A stretch of DNA of 64,000 nucleotides from an uncultured Nitrospira sp. (lineage in GTDB: Bacteria; Nitrospirota; Nitrospiria; Nitrospirales; Nitrospiraceae), in NCBI GenBank assembly GCA_902500995.1, contig CABVSR010000011.1, forward strand, positions 62,001 to 126,000, read 5' to 3'. The position numbers were made by a program, and so were the translations under genes. The first letter of the stretch is position 1. Each line of letters begins with the position of its first letter. Of the stretch, positions 8,024-17,043 are shown one piece after another. The notes under the pieces are model-generated. The model worked only from the letters and a program-made list of their open reading frames with translations, was not told the origin of the DNA and ran no database searches.

Positions 8024-9670
8024 TTACCCTTCCAACGCCGACGCCAACGCGGCGGTCGGCTCCTCGACGGCGCCTGCGTGCGGCAGACGCGAGACGCCCG
8101 AGGCGGATTTGCCGTACGACGCGCCACAGGCGCAGCGCGAAGCGTCGGCCTGCCAAGTCAACTTGGCTCCGCATTCGCACATCCATCCGGAGATTCTGGC
8201 CGGGGAACCCATGACGCAGGCGTAGTCCGGAACGTCTTTCGTCACCACCGCGCCGGCTCCCACAAAGGCGTAACGTCCGATGGTCGTGCCGCAGACGATC
8301 GTGCAATTTGCGCCGAGAGTCGCCCCGCGCTTGACGAGCGTCGGTTTCAATTCCGACATGCGAGGAATCTCGCTGCGCGGGTTGAACACGTTGGTGAACA
8401 CCATGGAGGGGCCGCAAAAGACGTGGTCTTCGAGCGTGACTCCCTCGTAGATCGACACGTTGTTCTGCACCTTCACGCCGTTTCCCAGGACGGCATTCGG
8501 ACCGATGACAACGTTCTGCCCGATCTTGCACGAGCGGCCGATGGTCGTTCCTTTCAAGATATGCGAAACATGCCAGATGCTGGTTCCCTCCCCGATCTCC
8601 ACACCGTCATCGATGAAGGCCGATCCGTGAGCAAACCATGCGCGCGGCGCCACCGCAGCCGTTCGCGCCGGCTTGTGCTCCTTTTCCAGAGCCTCCTGGC
8701 AGCGCTGCAACACCGACAGCACTCGCACCCCTTCGTCCCCGTCCGTCCTCGGCCGCCGGCGGCTCGTCAGGCAATCCAGAAAATGCGCGCATTCGTCGCG
8801 CAACGGTTCGGACTTCTCCAGCTCGACCGGCTGGGCTTCCGCCCGGTTCGCTACGGGAACCTGCCCTTTCCATTGGATCGAATGGGGATATAACAGCAGC
8901 TTATCTTTTTTCTCCATGTCGTCGAAGACCGCCATCTTGCGATCGCCCACGACGATCAACTTCTGCTCCTTGAACGGGTGCAACCAGGACACGAAGATAT
9001 GAGACTTCACCCCGCTGGGAAACGACAGCATGGTCACGGTGGTATCGGCAATCTGCTGGTGCAGATAATTGCCGCCCTGCGCCGATACGGCATCGGGCAT
9101 TTCGCCCAGCAATCCGAGAATGACCGAGACATCGTGGGGAGCAAACGACCAGAGAATGTTTTCTTCACGGCGAATCTTTCCCAGATTCAACCGATTCGAG
9201 TACACGTACTGAATGCGCCCCAATTCGCCGCTGTCGATCAACTCCTTCAGCTTGAGAATCGCCGGGTGATACCAGAGCAAATGCCCGACCATGAGTATGC
9301 GGCCCAGCTGTTTGGCCAAGGCGACGAGCGACCGGGCTTCGTCCTCCACCAGGCAGAGCGGTTTTTCGACCAGCACGTCCTTGCCGGCCAGTAGCGCCTG
9401 CCGCACCAACACCCCGTGTGTTTCAGCAGGTGTGGCAATCGAGACGGAGGAAACACGCTCATCCTTCAGCACCTCCGCAAAGTCGCCCACCGCCCGGCAG
9501 CCTGGATACTGTGCGGCCAGCGCGTCCCGCGTCTCTTTGTTCGTGTCGCAAATCACCGCCAATGCGCCGAGTTCAGCAAAGTTGCGCACCAGGTTCTTGC
9601 CCCAATACCCGGACCCGATGACTGCGATACTCGGACGGATTTCAGATGTGTTGCCCAGCGTGGCCATCAT
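8024..9670 (-). CDS. Fused UDP-sugar 3-dehydrogenase (Gfo/Idh/MocA, WbpB-like) and N-acetyltransferase (WbpD-like)
   Basis: The 548-residue protein joins two enzymes normally made separately. Residues 14 to about 330 are a Gfo/Idh/MocA oxidoreductase: [16 protein letters not shown] (GxGxxG) and LVEKPLCL with the conserved Lys. About residues 355-500 form a left-handed beta-helix acetyltransferase with hexapeptide runs such as [27 protein letters not shown] and [18 protein letters not shown], closely resembling WbpD/WlbB. A C-terminal CEC...CAC cluster looks like a small zinc ribbon. In the WbpB-WbpE-WbpD pathway, oxidation at C3, transamination and 3-N-acetylation give UDP-2,3-diacetamido-glucuronic acid; the DegT enzyme at 0.2-1.4 kb could do the middle step. 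A partner 6-dehydrogenase (WbpA) is not in the window. Confidence 0.88.
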   Translation of the reverse strand: MMATLGNTSEIRPSIAVIGSGYWGKNLVRNFAELGALAVICDTNKETRDALAAQYPGCRAVGDFAEVLKDERVSSVSIATPAETHGVLVRQALLAGKDVLVEKPLCLVEDEARSLVALAKQLGRILMVGHLLWYHPAILKLKELIDSGELGRIQYVYSNRLNLGKIRREENILWSFAPHDVSVILGLLGEMPDAVSAQGGNYLHQQIADTTVTMLSFPSGVKSHIFVSWLHPFKEQKLIVVGDRKMAVFDDMEKKDKLLLYPHSIQWKGQVPVANRAEAQPVELEKSEPLRDECAHFLDCLTSRRRPRTDGDEGVRVLSVLQRCQEALEKEHKPARTAAVAPRAWFAHGSAFIDDGVEIGEGTSIWHVSHILKGTTIGRSCKIGQNVVIGPNAVLGNGVKVQNNVSIYEGVTLEDHVFCGPSMVFTNVFNPRSEIPRMSELKPTLVKRGATLGANCTIVCGTTIGRYAFVGAGAVVTKDVPDYACVMGSPARISGWMCECGAKLTWQADASRCACGASYGKSASGVSRLPHAGAVEEPTAALASALEG

Positions 9671-9817
9671 GGTACATAGCCTTTCCTGTAAGGCGGTTTG
9701 CCCTTGTCACCATAGATGACCGCATGGCAACCGCGTCGTGAATGAAAATGGGACGAATGGCGCGATCCTGCAACCGCAATGCTGCCGGCAAGGATTCGGT
9801 GCGAAGGTGATGAGGGA

Positions 9818-10534
9818 TTACTGCTTTCGAATCAGGCCCAGATAGTGGGTGTTCAATAGCCGGAGGCGATCAAGACCATAACAGAGCAGCCAAGACCAGG
9901 GGGCAAGCCGTTTGGCGACCGGCAGCGCCAACGAGACGCGATCAAGCGCAACCGCGCAGCCAGGAAACAGATCTCTGATTTCAGACTTCCGCACGCCGCG
10001 AACATTGGAATTCCACGGATTATCGACGTGAAAGTCGTACCAAATGATAAGCCCGTCTTTCTTGAGGACGCGCACCATCTCACGAGCCATCTCCGCTTTC
10101 ATGGTCCGATCGAGCACGGAGGTGAAGACCAGGGATTGCAGCACCAGATCGAAGCTTTCGTCTGGAAAATCCAAGGCACTGCCGTTCGAGCAGCGGAGCG
10201 TGACGCCCGGCGGGCAGAGTCCGGCCGCATGCGCCAAGACATCCGGCCGAAGATCGATGCCGGTGACATCTGCCGGCCTGATTCCCCAGGTGATAAATTC
10301 CCGCAGCCAGTGGCCGGAACCGCAGCCGATCTCGAGCAAGCGCTGTCCGACAAGAGGCTCGCGCCCGCCTTGCCTGAGCCGCTTGAGAAGCAGTTTTTCG
10401 CGTTCCTGCACAAGAAACAGATTGCCGGGGTCGAACCAAGAGTAGTAGCCGGCTGGTTTGTTCTTCTTGTACGCCTGCTTGATCCTGGCCTCTTCAGCCA
10501 ATGCGGAATCAGCTATGTGTTGGTCGGTAACCAA
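9818..10534 (-). CDS. Class I SAM-dependent methyltransferase
   Basis: This 238-residue protein has motif I LLEIGCGSGHWL near residues 65-76, an acidic strand-2 end (GIDLRPDVL), SALDFPDESFDLVLQ and RVLKKDGLIIWYDF, the standard Methyltransf_11 order. Near the N-terminus is a KNKPAGYYSWFDPGNLFLVQE region also seen in methyltransferases of O-antigen loci. It is separated from the WbpB-WbpD fusion by about 150 bp with no recognisable feature, and follows the GT2 gene by 17 bp. Probable role: methylation of a sugar or chain terminus. The substrate is unknown. Confidence 0.82.
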   Translation of the reverse strand: MVTDQHIADSALAEEARIKQAYKKNKPAGYYSWFDPGNLFLVQEREKLLLKRLRQGGREPLVGQRLLEIGCGSGHWLREFITWGIRPADVTGIDLRPDVLAHAAGLCPPGVTLRCSNGSALDFPDESFDLVLQSLVFTSVLDRTMKAEMAREMVRVLKKDGLIIWYDFHVDNPWNSNVRGVRKSEIRDLFPGCAVALDRVSLALPVAKRLAPWSWLLCYGLDRLRLLNTHYLGLIRKQ

Positions 10535-10551
10535 ATGACACTCCGTGGATC

Positions 10552-11763
10552 CTACGAAAGACCCGATGTTTCAGGAGACTCCGCGGGCCGAGTCAGTGTG
10601 CTGAAGGTCTTTCGGCCCTGCCGGCGAAGCAGGACGAAATCCATCACGCCATGAAGAAAGCCGATCCCGTACCCCAGGTGGTAACAGGCGAACACCAGAG
10701 GAAGAATGGGAAAATAGCGCCATCCATTCCGGAGAGCCACCACGAACGACATACCCAGCGCACAAAGGCCATAGGCAGCCATCTCGCCGAACCAGAGCCA
10801 CCAGACCGGCGACCAGAGGAAGGCCACCACCGGCAACGCGATCAGAGAAAAGACAAAGGCCCCAGGCACATACTGCCGGAGCGCGGCGGCGGCTTTACGT
10901 TTCTGCACGACGCGGACCCGCCAATATCCGTATTGGACATATTGCCTGAAGAGCGATCGAAGACTGCGCCGCGGCTTGTACCAACTCTTGATACGCGGCG
11001 AATGCCAGATGCGCCCCCCCTGCTGCACCAGGCGAAGGTTAAGCTCGTCGTCCTGATTACGAACCAATTCTTCGTCAAATGGCCCGATCCGATCGAAGAC
11101 CTCGCGCCGGTAGACGCCGCCGAACACTGTGTCGGCCGGGCCTTCGTAGAGCGGATCATGCCACCGCGCCCCGCCGGCGCTGAACCCGCTGTGGTGAGCC
11201 AGTGCGATCGCCTCTTGCACATACGATTCGCCTTCGCACACCATACTGCCACCCGCATTGTCCGCCTGGGTCTCCTCCAGCACTTGCACCGCCTGACGGA
11301 GATAATCCGGCGCATAACGATTGTGCGCGCCCATGATGGCGATGTAGCGTCCACGCGCGGCTGCGATTGCCAGGTTCACCCCGCTCGGCATGGTTCGCTT
11401 GGGGTTGGTCATGATGGTCAAAGACGGATACTGCCTGGCAAGCCGCAACAGGATCTCTTCCGTTCCGTCAGTAGACAACCCATCGACCACAATGAGTTCG
11501 ACATCCCCCTCCGGCTTCTCCTGTTCCAGAATTGATCGCACGCAGGATTCGATGGATGCTCGTTCATTCCGGCAGGGCACGATAGCCGTCACGGCGCACC
11601 GTGGCAAAGCTGTTCGCAATTCGGCGGTACTTCTGGAAGGTTCCTTGATCACTGGGACGTATGCATGCACGAGAAAGGCCCTCTTGAAAAAACTTGTATT
11701 TTTGGCTTTCTTTTTGCTTTCTAAAACTGGCACACTCAGGTTCTCAAGTGTGCTGTTCCTCAA
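10552..11763 (-). CDS. Family 2 glycosyltransferase with C-terminal membrane region (ExoA-like)
   Basis: The protein of 403 residues has a GT-A core starting at about residue 57 with CAVTAIVPCRNERASIESCVRS, then VVDGLSTDGTEEIL, and RNQDDELNLRLVQQGG as the acceptor-side acidic motif. The canonical DxD position reads GAHNRY, as in some ExoA-like enzymes, rather than Asp-x-Asp. After about residue 290 come hydrophobic stretches (FVFSLIALPVVAFLW, MAAYGLCALGMSFVV, ILPLVFACYHLGYGIGFL) that should anchor it in the inner membrane. It is the last gene before the divergent beta-helix gene, so its upstream 274-bp gap is shared by two promoters. Confidence 0.85.
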   Translation of the reverse strand: MRNSTLENLSVPVLESKKKAKNTSFFKRAFLVHAYVPVIKEPSRSTAELRTALPRCAVTAIVPCRNERASIESCVRSILEQEKPEGDVELIVVDGLSTDGTEEILLRLARQYPSLTIMTNPKRTMPSGVNLAIAAARGRYIAIMGAHNRYAPDYLRQAVQVLEETQADNAGGSMVCEGESYVQEAIALAHHSGFSAGGARWHDPLYEGPADTVFGGVYRREVFDRIGPFDEELVRNQDDELNLRLVQQGGRIWHSPRIKSWYKPRRSLRSLFRQYVQYGYWRVRVVQKRKAAAALRQYVPGAFVFSLIALPVVAFLWSPVWWLWFGEMAAYGLCALGMSFVVALRNGWRYFPILPLVFACYHLGYGIGFLHGVMDFVLLRRQGRKTFSTLTRPAESPETSGLS

Positions 11764-11811
11764 CGGTTCCCGTTAGCCTTCGCCGCTCCACAACCTGTCT
11801 CCATGGCCATT

Positions 11812-11837
11812 TGACCCTGGGGCAGGCACCAGGGTCA
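11812..11837. repeat. 9-bp inverted repeat in the divergent promoter region
   Basis: TGACCCTGG (11812-11820) and CCAGGGTCA (11829-11837) are perfect arms around an 8-base spacer. The repeat lies between the divergent GT2 gene and the beta-helix gene. No T-run follows on either strand, so it looks more like a protein-binding dyad than a terminator. This is inference. Confidence 0.4.
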
Positions 11838-11968
11838 GGGGCTACAATTCGACTTTCACAACAATTCCTGTAGCTCGCTGCAGGCATTTACCTACGCTTC
11901 CGGACCGAGCCTATTTGGGGCTCGCCGCTTAACGTATTGATAACGCGGGATATGAGGATCTATCTCAG

Positions 11969-11985
11969 GCGGCACGTATTCTGCT
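11969..11985 (+). promoter_or_regulatory. Sigma-54 (RpoN) type -24/-12 promoter
   Basis: The string GCGGCACGTATTCTGCT has GG at 11971-11972 and GC at 11983-11984 with exactly ten bases between them, as in the TGGCACG-N4-TTGC consensus. It departs from consensus at one base before GG and one base before TGC. A start point about 12 bases downstream would give a leader of roughly 40 bases to the ATG at 12038. It would make the beta-helix gene dependent on RpoN and an enhancer-binding activator. No activator gene is seen in the window. Confidence 0.55.
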
Positions 11986-12037
11986 CTAGCACCGAGCCAG
12001 AAGCATTGTGCCGCCGTCGGCATGAGGGGAGGCCAAG

Positions 12038-13333
12038 ATGGCAATGAAACGGCGTTTGAACACCAGCCCTATCCATTTGTATCTGTGGGGATTGAGCACT
12101 CTCTTTCTATTGACCGGAAGTGTCGTGGCTGAGGCTGCGACGTATTACGTTGCGACTACGGGGGATGACGCGAATTCAGGATCGGACTTAACTCCATTTA
12201 AGACAATCGCAAGAGGCATGCGCGCGATAGGGGCAGGAGATACCCTCTATATTCGTGGCGGCATTTATTCAGAAAGGATCAATAGCAACAGCCAAACCAT
12301 TCCCACCGGCAATTCCTGGAATGACGCGCCGGTTATCTCGGCCTTTTCAGGAGAAATGGTGATCTTGCGGCCAGCCGGGGGAGCTGAGATCGTCAACCTG
12401 GCGCATCCCTACATCAAATACGTGGTTTTTAAAGATTTAATTCTCGATGGGTCAGCGTTGCAACGCACCTGCTCAAATGGCTACGGGTGCAGTTACGGTG
12501 TAAGCGTTACGAACGGGGCCAATCGTGTTCGCTTCACGAATACAGAAGTGAAGAACGCCGCTGGCTCAGGAATATTGATGACTCGCGGCGCATCAACTAC
12601 TCCTACGTCCGTTGAATTCATTGGTTGCAACGTTCATCACAATGGCGTGGAGTCCCGGGACCATGGGTTTTATCTTGCGACCAGCGGTAATCTCGTTCGG
12701 AACTGCAAGGTTCACAACAACACTGGATTCGGAGTTCATATATATACAGGGAGCCCTTCCGTAACTGCGGACAACAATATCATCGACGGAAATGAGATCT
12801 TCAACAATGCACTGACCAGTGGCTCGGCCCCCGGCATTCTGGCCGATAACGGAACCGGGAACCTGATCATGAACAATATCGTTCGGGGCAATAAAAACGG
12901 GATTCATGTAGGCAATCAATGGACATCTGCAGCGACGGCGACACAGACTAAAGTTTATAACAATACGGTGTACAGCAACTTGCCTGGCTTGGGCATCGAC
13001 GTTTTCTCCAGCAGCTCACAGGCAGAGATCAAGAACAATATTGTCTATAAAAATGGGGGCGCGATCGGCAATAAAGGCTCTGGCACGGTCAATTCAAACA
13101 ACCTTCTAACCGACCCCAAATTCATCGATGAGCCTGGTGGAAATTTCAAATTGCAGGCCAGCAGCCCGGCCGTGAATCAGGGAGCGGTTCTTACCTTGGT
13201 TCCAACCGATCTCGCCGGGGTTTCACGACCTCAGCTTGGTGTCCATGACATGGGAGCCTATGAATACACGGCTTCTGGAGGTGATACGCTCCCCCCTATT
13301 CCACCGGTCATTCGATCAGTTATTTCTCCATAG
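12038..13333 (+). CDS. Secreted right-handed parallel beta-helix repeat protein (DUF1565-like)
   Basis: A strong Shine-Dalgarno (GGGGAGG) sits nine bases before the ATG. The 431-residue product has a signal peptide (hydrophobic LYLWGLSTLFLLTG, cleavage near AEA-ATYYV), then TYYVATTGDDANSGSDLTPF, the start of a DUF1565/pectate-lyase-like domain. Repeated coils rich in N, G and V follow (for example GILADNGTGNLIMNNIVRGNKNGIHVG). The C-terminus reads LGVHDMGAYEY, typical of this family's end, then a Pro-rich tail. Such proteins bind or cleave polysaccharides outside the cytoplasm, so trimming or shaping of the exported polymer is plausible. It is the only gene of the locus on the plus strand and looks more AT-rich than its neighbours. 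Catalytic residues cannot be assigned. Confidence 0.85.
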   Translation: MAMKRRLNTSPIHLYLWGLSTLFLLTGSVVAEAATYYVATTGDDANSGSDLTPFKTIARGMRAIGAGDTLYIRGGIYSERINSNSQTIPTGNSWNDAPVISAFSGEMVILRPAGGAEIVNLAHPYIKYVVFKDLILDGSALQRTCSNGYGCSYGVSVTNGANRVRFTNTEVKNAAGSGILMTRGASTTPTSVEFIGCNVHHNGVESRDHGFYLATSGNLVRNCKVHNNTGFGVHIYTGSPSVTADNNIIDGNEIFNNALTSGSAPGILADNGTGNLIMNNIVRGNKNGIHVGNQWTSAATATQTKVYNNTVYSNLPGLGIDVFSSSSQAEIKNNIVYKNGGAIGNKGSGTVNSNNLLTDPKFIDEPGGNFKLQASSPAVNQGAVLTLVPTDLAGVSRPQLGVHDMGAYEYTASGGDTLPPIPPVIRSVISP

Positions 13334-13387
13334 GTTCTGCCGTACAGTGAGGGTGAAGGAAGATCATGCTCACACTATCCGGTTCGT

Positions 13388-14410
13388 TCACACGGATGCG
13401 GATAGCGTGGACGCTGTGCGGGCTTTCAACAATTCTCCATAAAATCTGATCAGCTGGGAAGCACACTCCTCAGTTGAGAGCAGCCTCACCATCTCCTCGG
13501 CTTTGATCCTCTCGCGACTTAAATGCACACGCTTCAGTTTTTCAGCCAAGCTTGCAGCTATTGGTTCAGAGATGTAACAGCCCTCAATTCCGTTAAGTCT
13601 TTGAGGCACGTCCCCGACTGCCACGGATACGATCGGCAAATTGCAGGCCAAGGCCTCTTTCACAATGGTCGGCGAGCCCTCGTGGAAAGAGGTCACCAGT
13701 AACACATCGCTTGCGCTCAACCACACCGGTACTTGGTCATACCTCACACCGCGCAGTTCATGAATCTCCGCATCGATCTTCATCTTGTGCTTTAGCCAAT
13801 CTAATGCCGCATAGGCCAATTCCGGACGTTTCACCGGATCACCCGTATTCTGAAACAGAATGTGAAACCTTCCTCTCTTCCATCCAAGCTTCTCGCAGCA
13901 TTCATTTTGATCTAAGGGCTTAAATAAATTTAGATCGATACCGCAAGGTATGACTTGAACCGATGAATGACGGCGCGATGCTGGAAGCGCTTTTCGCAGA
14001 TGTTCTGCCACCAACACCACGCCGCTGCATCGCTTAGCGGCCTGCTTCGATGCGAGCACGCCACAAGCTGCGAACAGCTTTCGCGTTGGCCGCTCAAAAG
14101 ATTGGCCTAACAAATCAGACCCATGAAAACTCACGACCACCGGCCTGTCTTTCACCACGTGCACCACCACACGAGCCATAATCCCGCCATACATGGAATG
14201 CACAAGATCAGGGACAGACTTCATCACTGCTTTGGACAGCAATGTCGGGAGGTCCGCATAGGCCCGCATGCCATCTCGCAGGCGATCGATAAACAACACT
14301 TCGACATCTACCCCTGCCCGGCGCAGCCCGTCGATCTGCTCCTTAACGAATCGTCCCGCGTGCGGAGAGGCGGAGGCTGGGTACATATTCGTTACGGCTA
14401 GTACTCGCAC
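13388..14410 (-). CDS. Family 4 glycosyltransferase
   Basis: The 340-residue GT-B enzyme starts with MRVLAVTNMYPASASPHAG, the usual GT4 opening with a glycine-containing loop. Its C-terminal Rossmann half carries LLVTSFHEGSPTIVKEALACNLPIVS, with the EX7E retaining motif (Glu in HEG and in KEAL) and a VAVGDVPQRL nucleotide-binding turn. It is shorter than many GT4 proteins but complete. It overlaps nothing and converges with the beta-helix gene, whose stop is 54 bp away. Donor sugar unknown. Together with the next two genes upstream it is somewhat less GC-rich than the rest of the window. Confidence 0.85.
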   Translation of the reverse strand: MRVLAVTNMYPASASPHAGRFVKEQIDGLRRAGVDVEVLFIDRLRDGMRAYADLPTLLSKAVMKSVPDLVHSMYGGIMARVVVHVVKDRPVVVSFHGSDLLGQSFERPTRKLFAACGVLASKQAAKRCSGVVLVAEHLRKALPASRRHSSVQVIPCGIDLNLFKPLDQNECCEKLGWKRGRFHILFQNTGDPVKRPELAYAALDWLKHKMKIDAEIHELRGVRYDQVPVWLSASDVLLVTSFHEGSPTIVKEALACNLPIVSVAVGDVPQRLNGIEGCYISEPIAASLAEKLKRVHLSRERIKAEEMVRLLSTEECASQLIRFYGELLKARTASTLSASV

Positions 14411-14434
14411 ACTCTGGCCTTTTCTTGGCTCATG

Positions 14435-15655
14435 TTATTTGGGCTCTGACGTATAGGGTTCAGGATGTTCCTGTAAATCGTTCCAACCGGCCGCACGATA
14501 GGCATCAAAGGTGTGTTTCACCAGTCGATCCAAGCCAAACTCCTGCTCTGCTTTTGTACGGGCCGCATGTCCCATGCGCAGACACAACTCATCGTCGTCG
14601 AGCAACAATCTCATCCGGTTGACGAGAGAGTCTTCATCATCTTGACGCACCACGAATCCAGTGCGCCCGTCGTCCACTAGGTATGGGACGTCTCCGGCAT
14701 CCGTGGCAATAACGGGCCTGCCGCAAGCCATGGCTTCCATCACAACATTAGGGCACCCTTCTTCTGCCGCTGTATGGACCAAAAACTTCGACTCGGCGAG
14801 TAGTTTTGTAATATCCCTGCGAGAACCAAGAAACTCTATTAAGTGACCTATTCGCAGACGCATCGAATGGGCTTGGAGAGTGTGCAGCAACGGACCATCT
14901 CCCGCCACTCGCAGATGCACAGAAACTCCTTTAGCCGCGAGCAGTCCGACTGCCGTAATCAGTCTGTCCCATCGCTTTTCAGGATAGAGACGTCCGATGG
15001 CCAACAACGGTTGCTTTGCCGTGGGTGAGAGGCTGGGTAGAAACTCATTGATATCTATTCCATTTCTGACCAACTGCAATCGCTGAGGCTTGAACGGCCA
15101 AGAAGCCGCAGCCGCCGCTCGTTTGGCTGCCACGCTGTTGCAAATTTGTCTGTCTGGCCATCCGGCACTCAGCAGGCCGAACAGTCTGCCGGCCAAACGG
15201 CGGTCGTTCACAAAATTGTTGCGGATAGATCCTATTGAGATGATTGACGTCCCGACTGTGGCCCACCAGGTTGGAAAGTTTGTGAAAAAGCTGTAGGAAT
15301 GAATCACTTCGGGCGAAAGATGTTTGACCAATTTACGAAGCCGCCACAATTTCTCTTGTCGAGACATTCCTTCTGAAAAGGTATGTACGGGAATTCCTAG
15401 CTTCGAAAGCTCATGCGCATACACATCCGCCGCTGAAGAATTCCATACGACTACGGCCGGCTTATAGTAGGCACGGTCAATGGTGCGTAGCACATAAGAC
15501 AGCTGACGTTCTTGGCCACCAAGACCAAGCTGACCTACCACATAAAGCAAACGGCAGTACCGCCTCTCCTTCAAAGACGTGCCGTTCGCTTCTGAAGCGG
15601 ACAGAGAGTCACCTCGGACCGGAAGATGACTTTGCAAGCAAGACAATAGATTCAC
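14435..15655 (-). CDS. Family 4 glycosyltransferase
   Basis: A 406-residue GT-B protein. The N-terminal half begins the fold at LLYVVGQLGLGGQERQLSYVL (a Gly-rich acceptor/donor loop). The C-terminal half has LLAIGRLYPEKRWDRLI, the family's conserved hinge, and FLVHTAAEEGCPNVVMEAMACGRPVI with the EX7E motif, then GDVPYLVDDGRTGFVV. This is the WaaG/PglH/ExoL type that transfers from NDP-sugars with retention. Its start overlaps the stop of the upstream GT39-like gene by four bases, so the two are coupled. Donor and linkage unknown. Confidence 0.87.
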   Translation of the reverse strand: MNLLSCLQSHLPVRGDSLSASEANGTSLKERRYCRLLYVVGQLGLGGQERQLSYVLRTIDRAYYKPAVVVWNSSAADVYAHELSKLGIPVHTFSEGMSRQEKLWRLRKLVKHLSPEVIHSYSFFTNFPTWWATVGTSIISIGSIRNNFVNDRRLAGRLFGLLSAGWPDRQICNSVAAKRAAAAASWPFKPQRLQLVRNGIDINEFLPSLSPTAKQPLLAIGRLYPEKRWDRLITAVGLLAAKGVSVHLRVAGDGPLLHTLQAHSMRLRIGHLIEFLGSRRDITKLLAESKFLVHTAAEEGCPNVVMEAMACGRPVIATDAGDVPYLVDDGRTGFVVRQDDEDSLVNRMRLLLDDDELCLRMGHAARTKAEQEFGLDRLVKHTFDAYRAAGWNDLQEHPEPYTSEPK

Positions 15656-17043
15656 TCAATGTCCGTGCGGATCTGAAAAGGACTCATGCCAGCCGCTATC
15701 GTTCGACGTTTGAGATGTACAATTGTCGCGACCCGCACAAAACCCACCCCTGCCAGCAGCGGCACGATCAATTCCAACGGCACTCGATAACGAGCTCCGG
15801 CCCCGAATGACACCCCTGCAGTCAAGGTCAGCAGGATGCTGATCATCAGCATGGCCATCAACCAGCCCCGATCGATGGCTGGATCCACAAAGCCACTATT
15901 CCACACATGCCCCAGTCCGATGGCGGCGCAGAGCGCAAGTGCCAGCCACAGTCCCCCCAGGACAATGGTGTCGCCATAGAATCGCAAGCGCGCCGGAAGC
16001 AGGATATCCGGCTCAGGGTGGATAAGGGCTTCTATTGCGTTCAGAGCGAACACATAGCCTGTCAAGAATGGGTGAGCTGTGAACACGTCTTTTGCCAAGC
16101 GCCACCGTTTGTCATCGGCTTCTTGCAGCGACAGGGTCCAATGCGTTTCGTCCTGCTCGGCGTCTTTGAGCATGGCCCAGCGATCTCCAGATGCCCCGGG
16201 TATTTTGGCTTTCACGCTGGAGGCCAACCATTGCCAGGCCGCCTTGCCCGACACATCGCTGAAGCCGTTGAACTGCGCCTCATTCATATTTCGCATCTTC
16301 CACAGCTGCAGCGGCAGCAATGTACACACCAGCATGACCGCCACCATCAACCAAGCGAGCCTTCGCTTAAAGGGGTAGAGCGCAACCATCGTCAGCGCGA
16401 CCAGAGCGATTAACGGAAAAACCGGCCTGACCAAGACCACCCCGCTTGTCAGCGTGCCCACGAGACAGCCTCCGACCACCACCATCGCAGGAGTTCGTGC
16501 ATGGCGAACGACGACATACATGACAAGGAACAGCAGCGAGAGCATGAAAAGAAACAGGCCATCGGTGAGCAGGAACCCGGCCCGGACAGCTCCCCAAGGC
16601 GAGACGGCAGCCAGCATGGCCCCCATAAATGCCATCACCGGAGGAAGAATCTGCCTTGCTAACCAATAGAGAATGACCACGCTGAATGACACGATGACCG
16701 TTTGAGCAATCAATAGGGCGCGCAACTCGGTGCCAAAAACCGTCATGAGACCGGCGAGAAAGAACGGGTATCCTGGCGTCCGCGTAATTTCAGGGGTGTG
16801 ATACTTATTGAGATACGATCCCGTCTCATGGAGGCTCACCGCGGGATCGAAATAGGTTCCGGAGTCAGGAAATGTTAACTCAACGGGTTCTGCGCGCCAG
16901 GTTAAGAAAAGTCGGATTGAAAGGGCACAGATCAAGATGATCAACGATGTAAGAGCAGGGTGCTCCTGCAACCACGAGATCCATCCTGCCGACCACTCAT
17001 GTCGACGGTGACCAGTCCCTCCAGTGATTTGCATGCCCTTCAC
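15652..17043 (-). CDS. GT39/ArnT-like polyprenyl-phosphate-sugar-dependent membrane glycosyltransferase
   Basis: The 463-residue protein is an integral membrane protein with about ten hydrophobic segments. After the first membrane span, the first extracytoplasmic loop carries PDSGTYFDPA and ITRTPGYPFFLAGL, the acidic and RxPGYP features of the PMT_2/ArnT family. These enzymes use undecaprenyl-phosphate-linked sugars on the periplasmic side to decorate glycans or lipids. It overlaps the genes on both sides by four bases, indicating tight coupling with the GT4 downstream and the O-antigen ligase-like gene upstream. It probably adds a side sugar after export. The acceptor is unknown. Confidence 0.8.
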   Translation of the reverse strand: MKGMQITGGTGHRRHEWSAGWISWLQEHPALTSLIILICALSIRLFLTWRAEPVELTFPDSGTYFDPAVSLHETGSYLNKYHTPEITRTPGYPFFLAGLMTVFGTELRALLIAQTVIVSFSVVILYWLARQILPPVMAFMGAMLAAVSPWGAVRAGFLLTDGLFLFMLSLLFLVMYVVVRHARTPAMVVVGGCLVGTLTSGVVLVRPVFPLIALVALTMVALYPFKRRLAWLMVAVMLVCTLLPLQLWKMRNMNEAQFNGFSDVSGKAAWQWLASSVKAKIPGASGDRWAMLKDAEQDETHWTLSLQEADDKRWRLAKDVFTAHPFLTGYVFALNAIEALIHPEPDILLPARLRFYGDTIVLGGLWLALALCAAIGLGHVWNSGFVDPAIDRGWLMAMLMISILLTLTAGVSFGAGARYRVPLELIVPLLAGVGFVRVATIVHLKRRTIAAGMSPFQIRTDIE

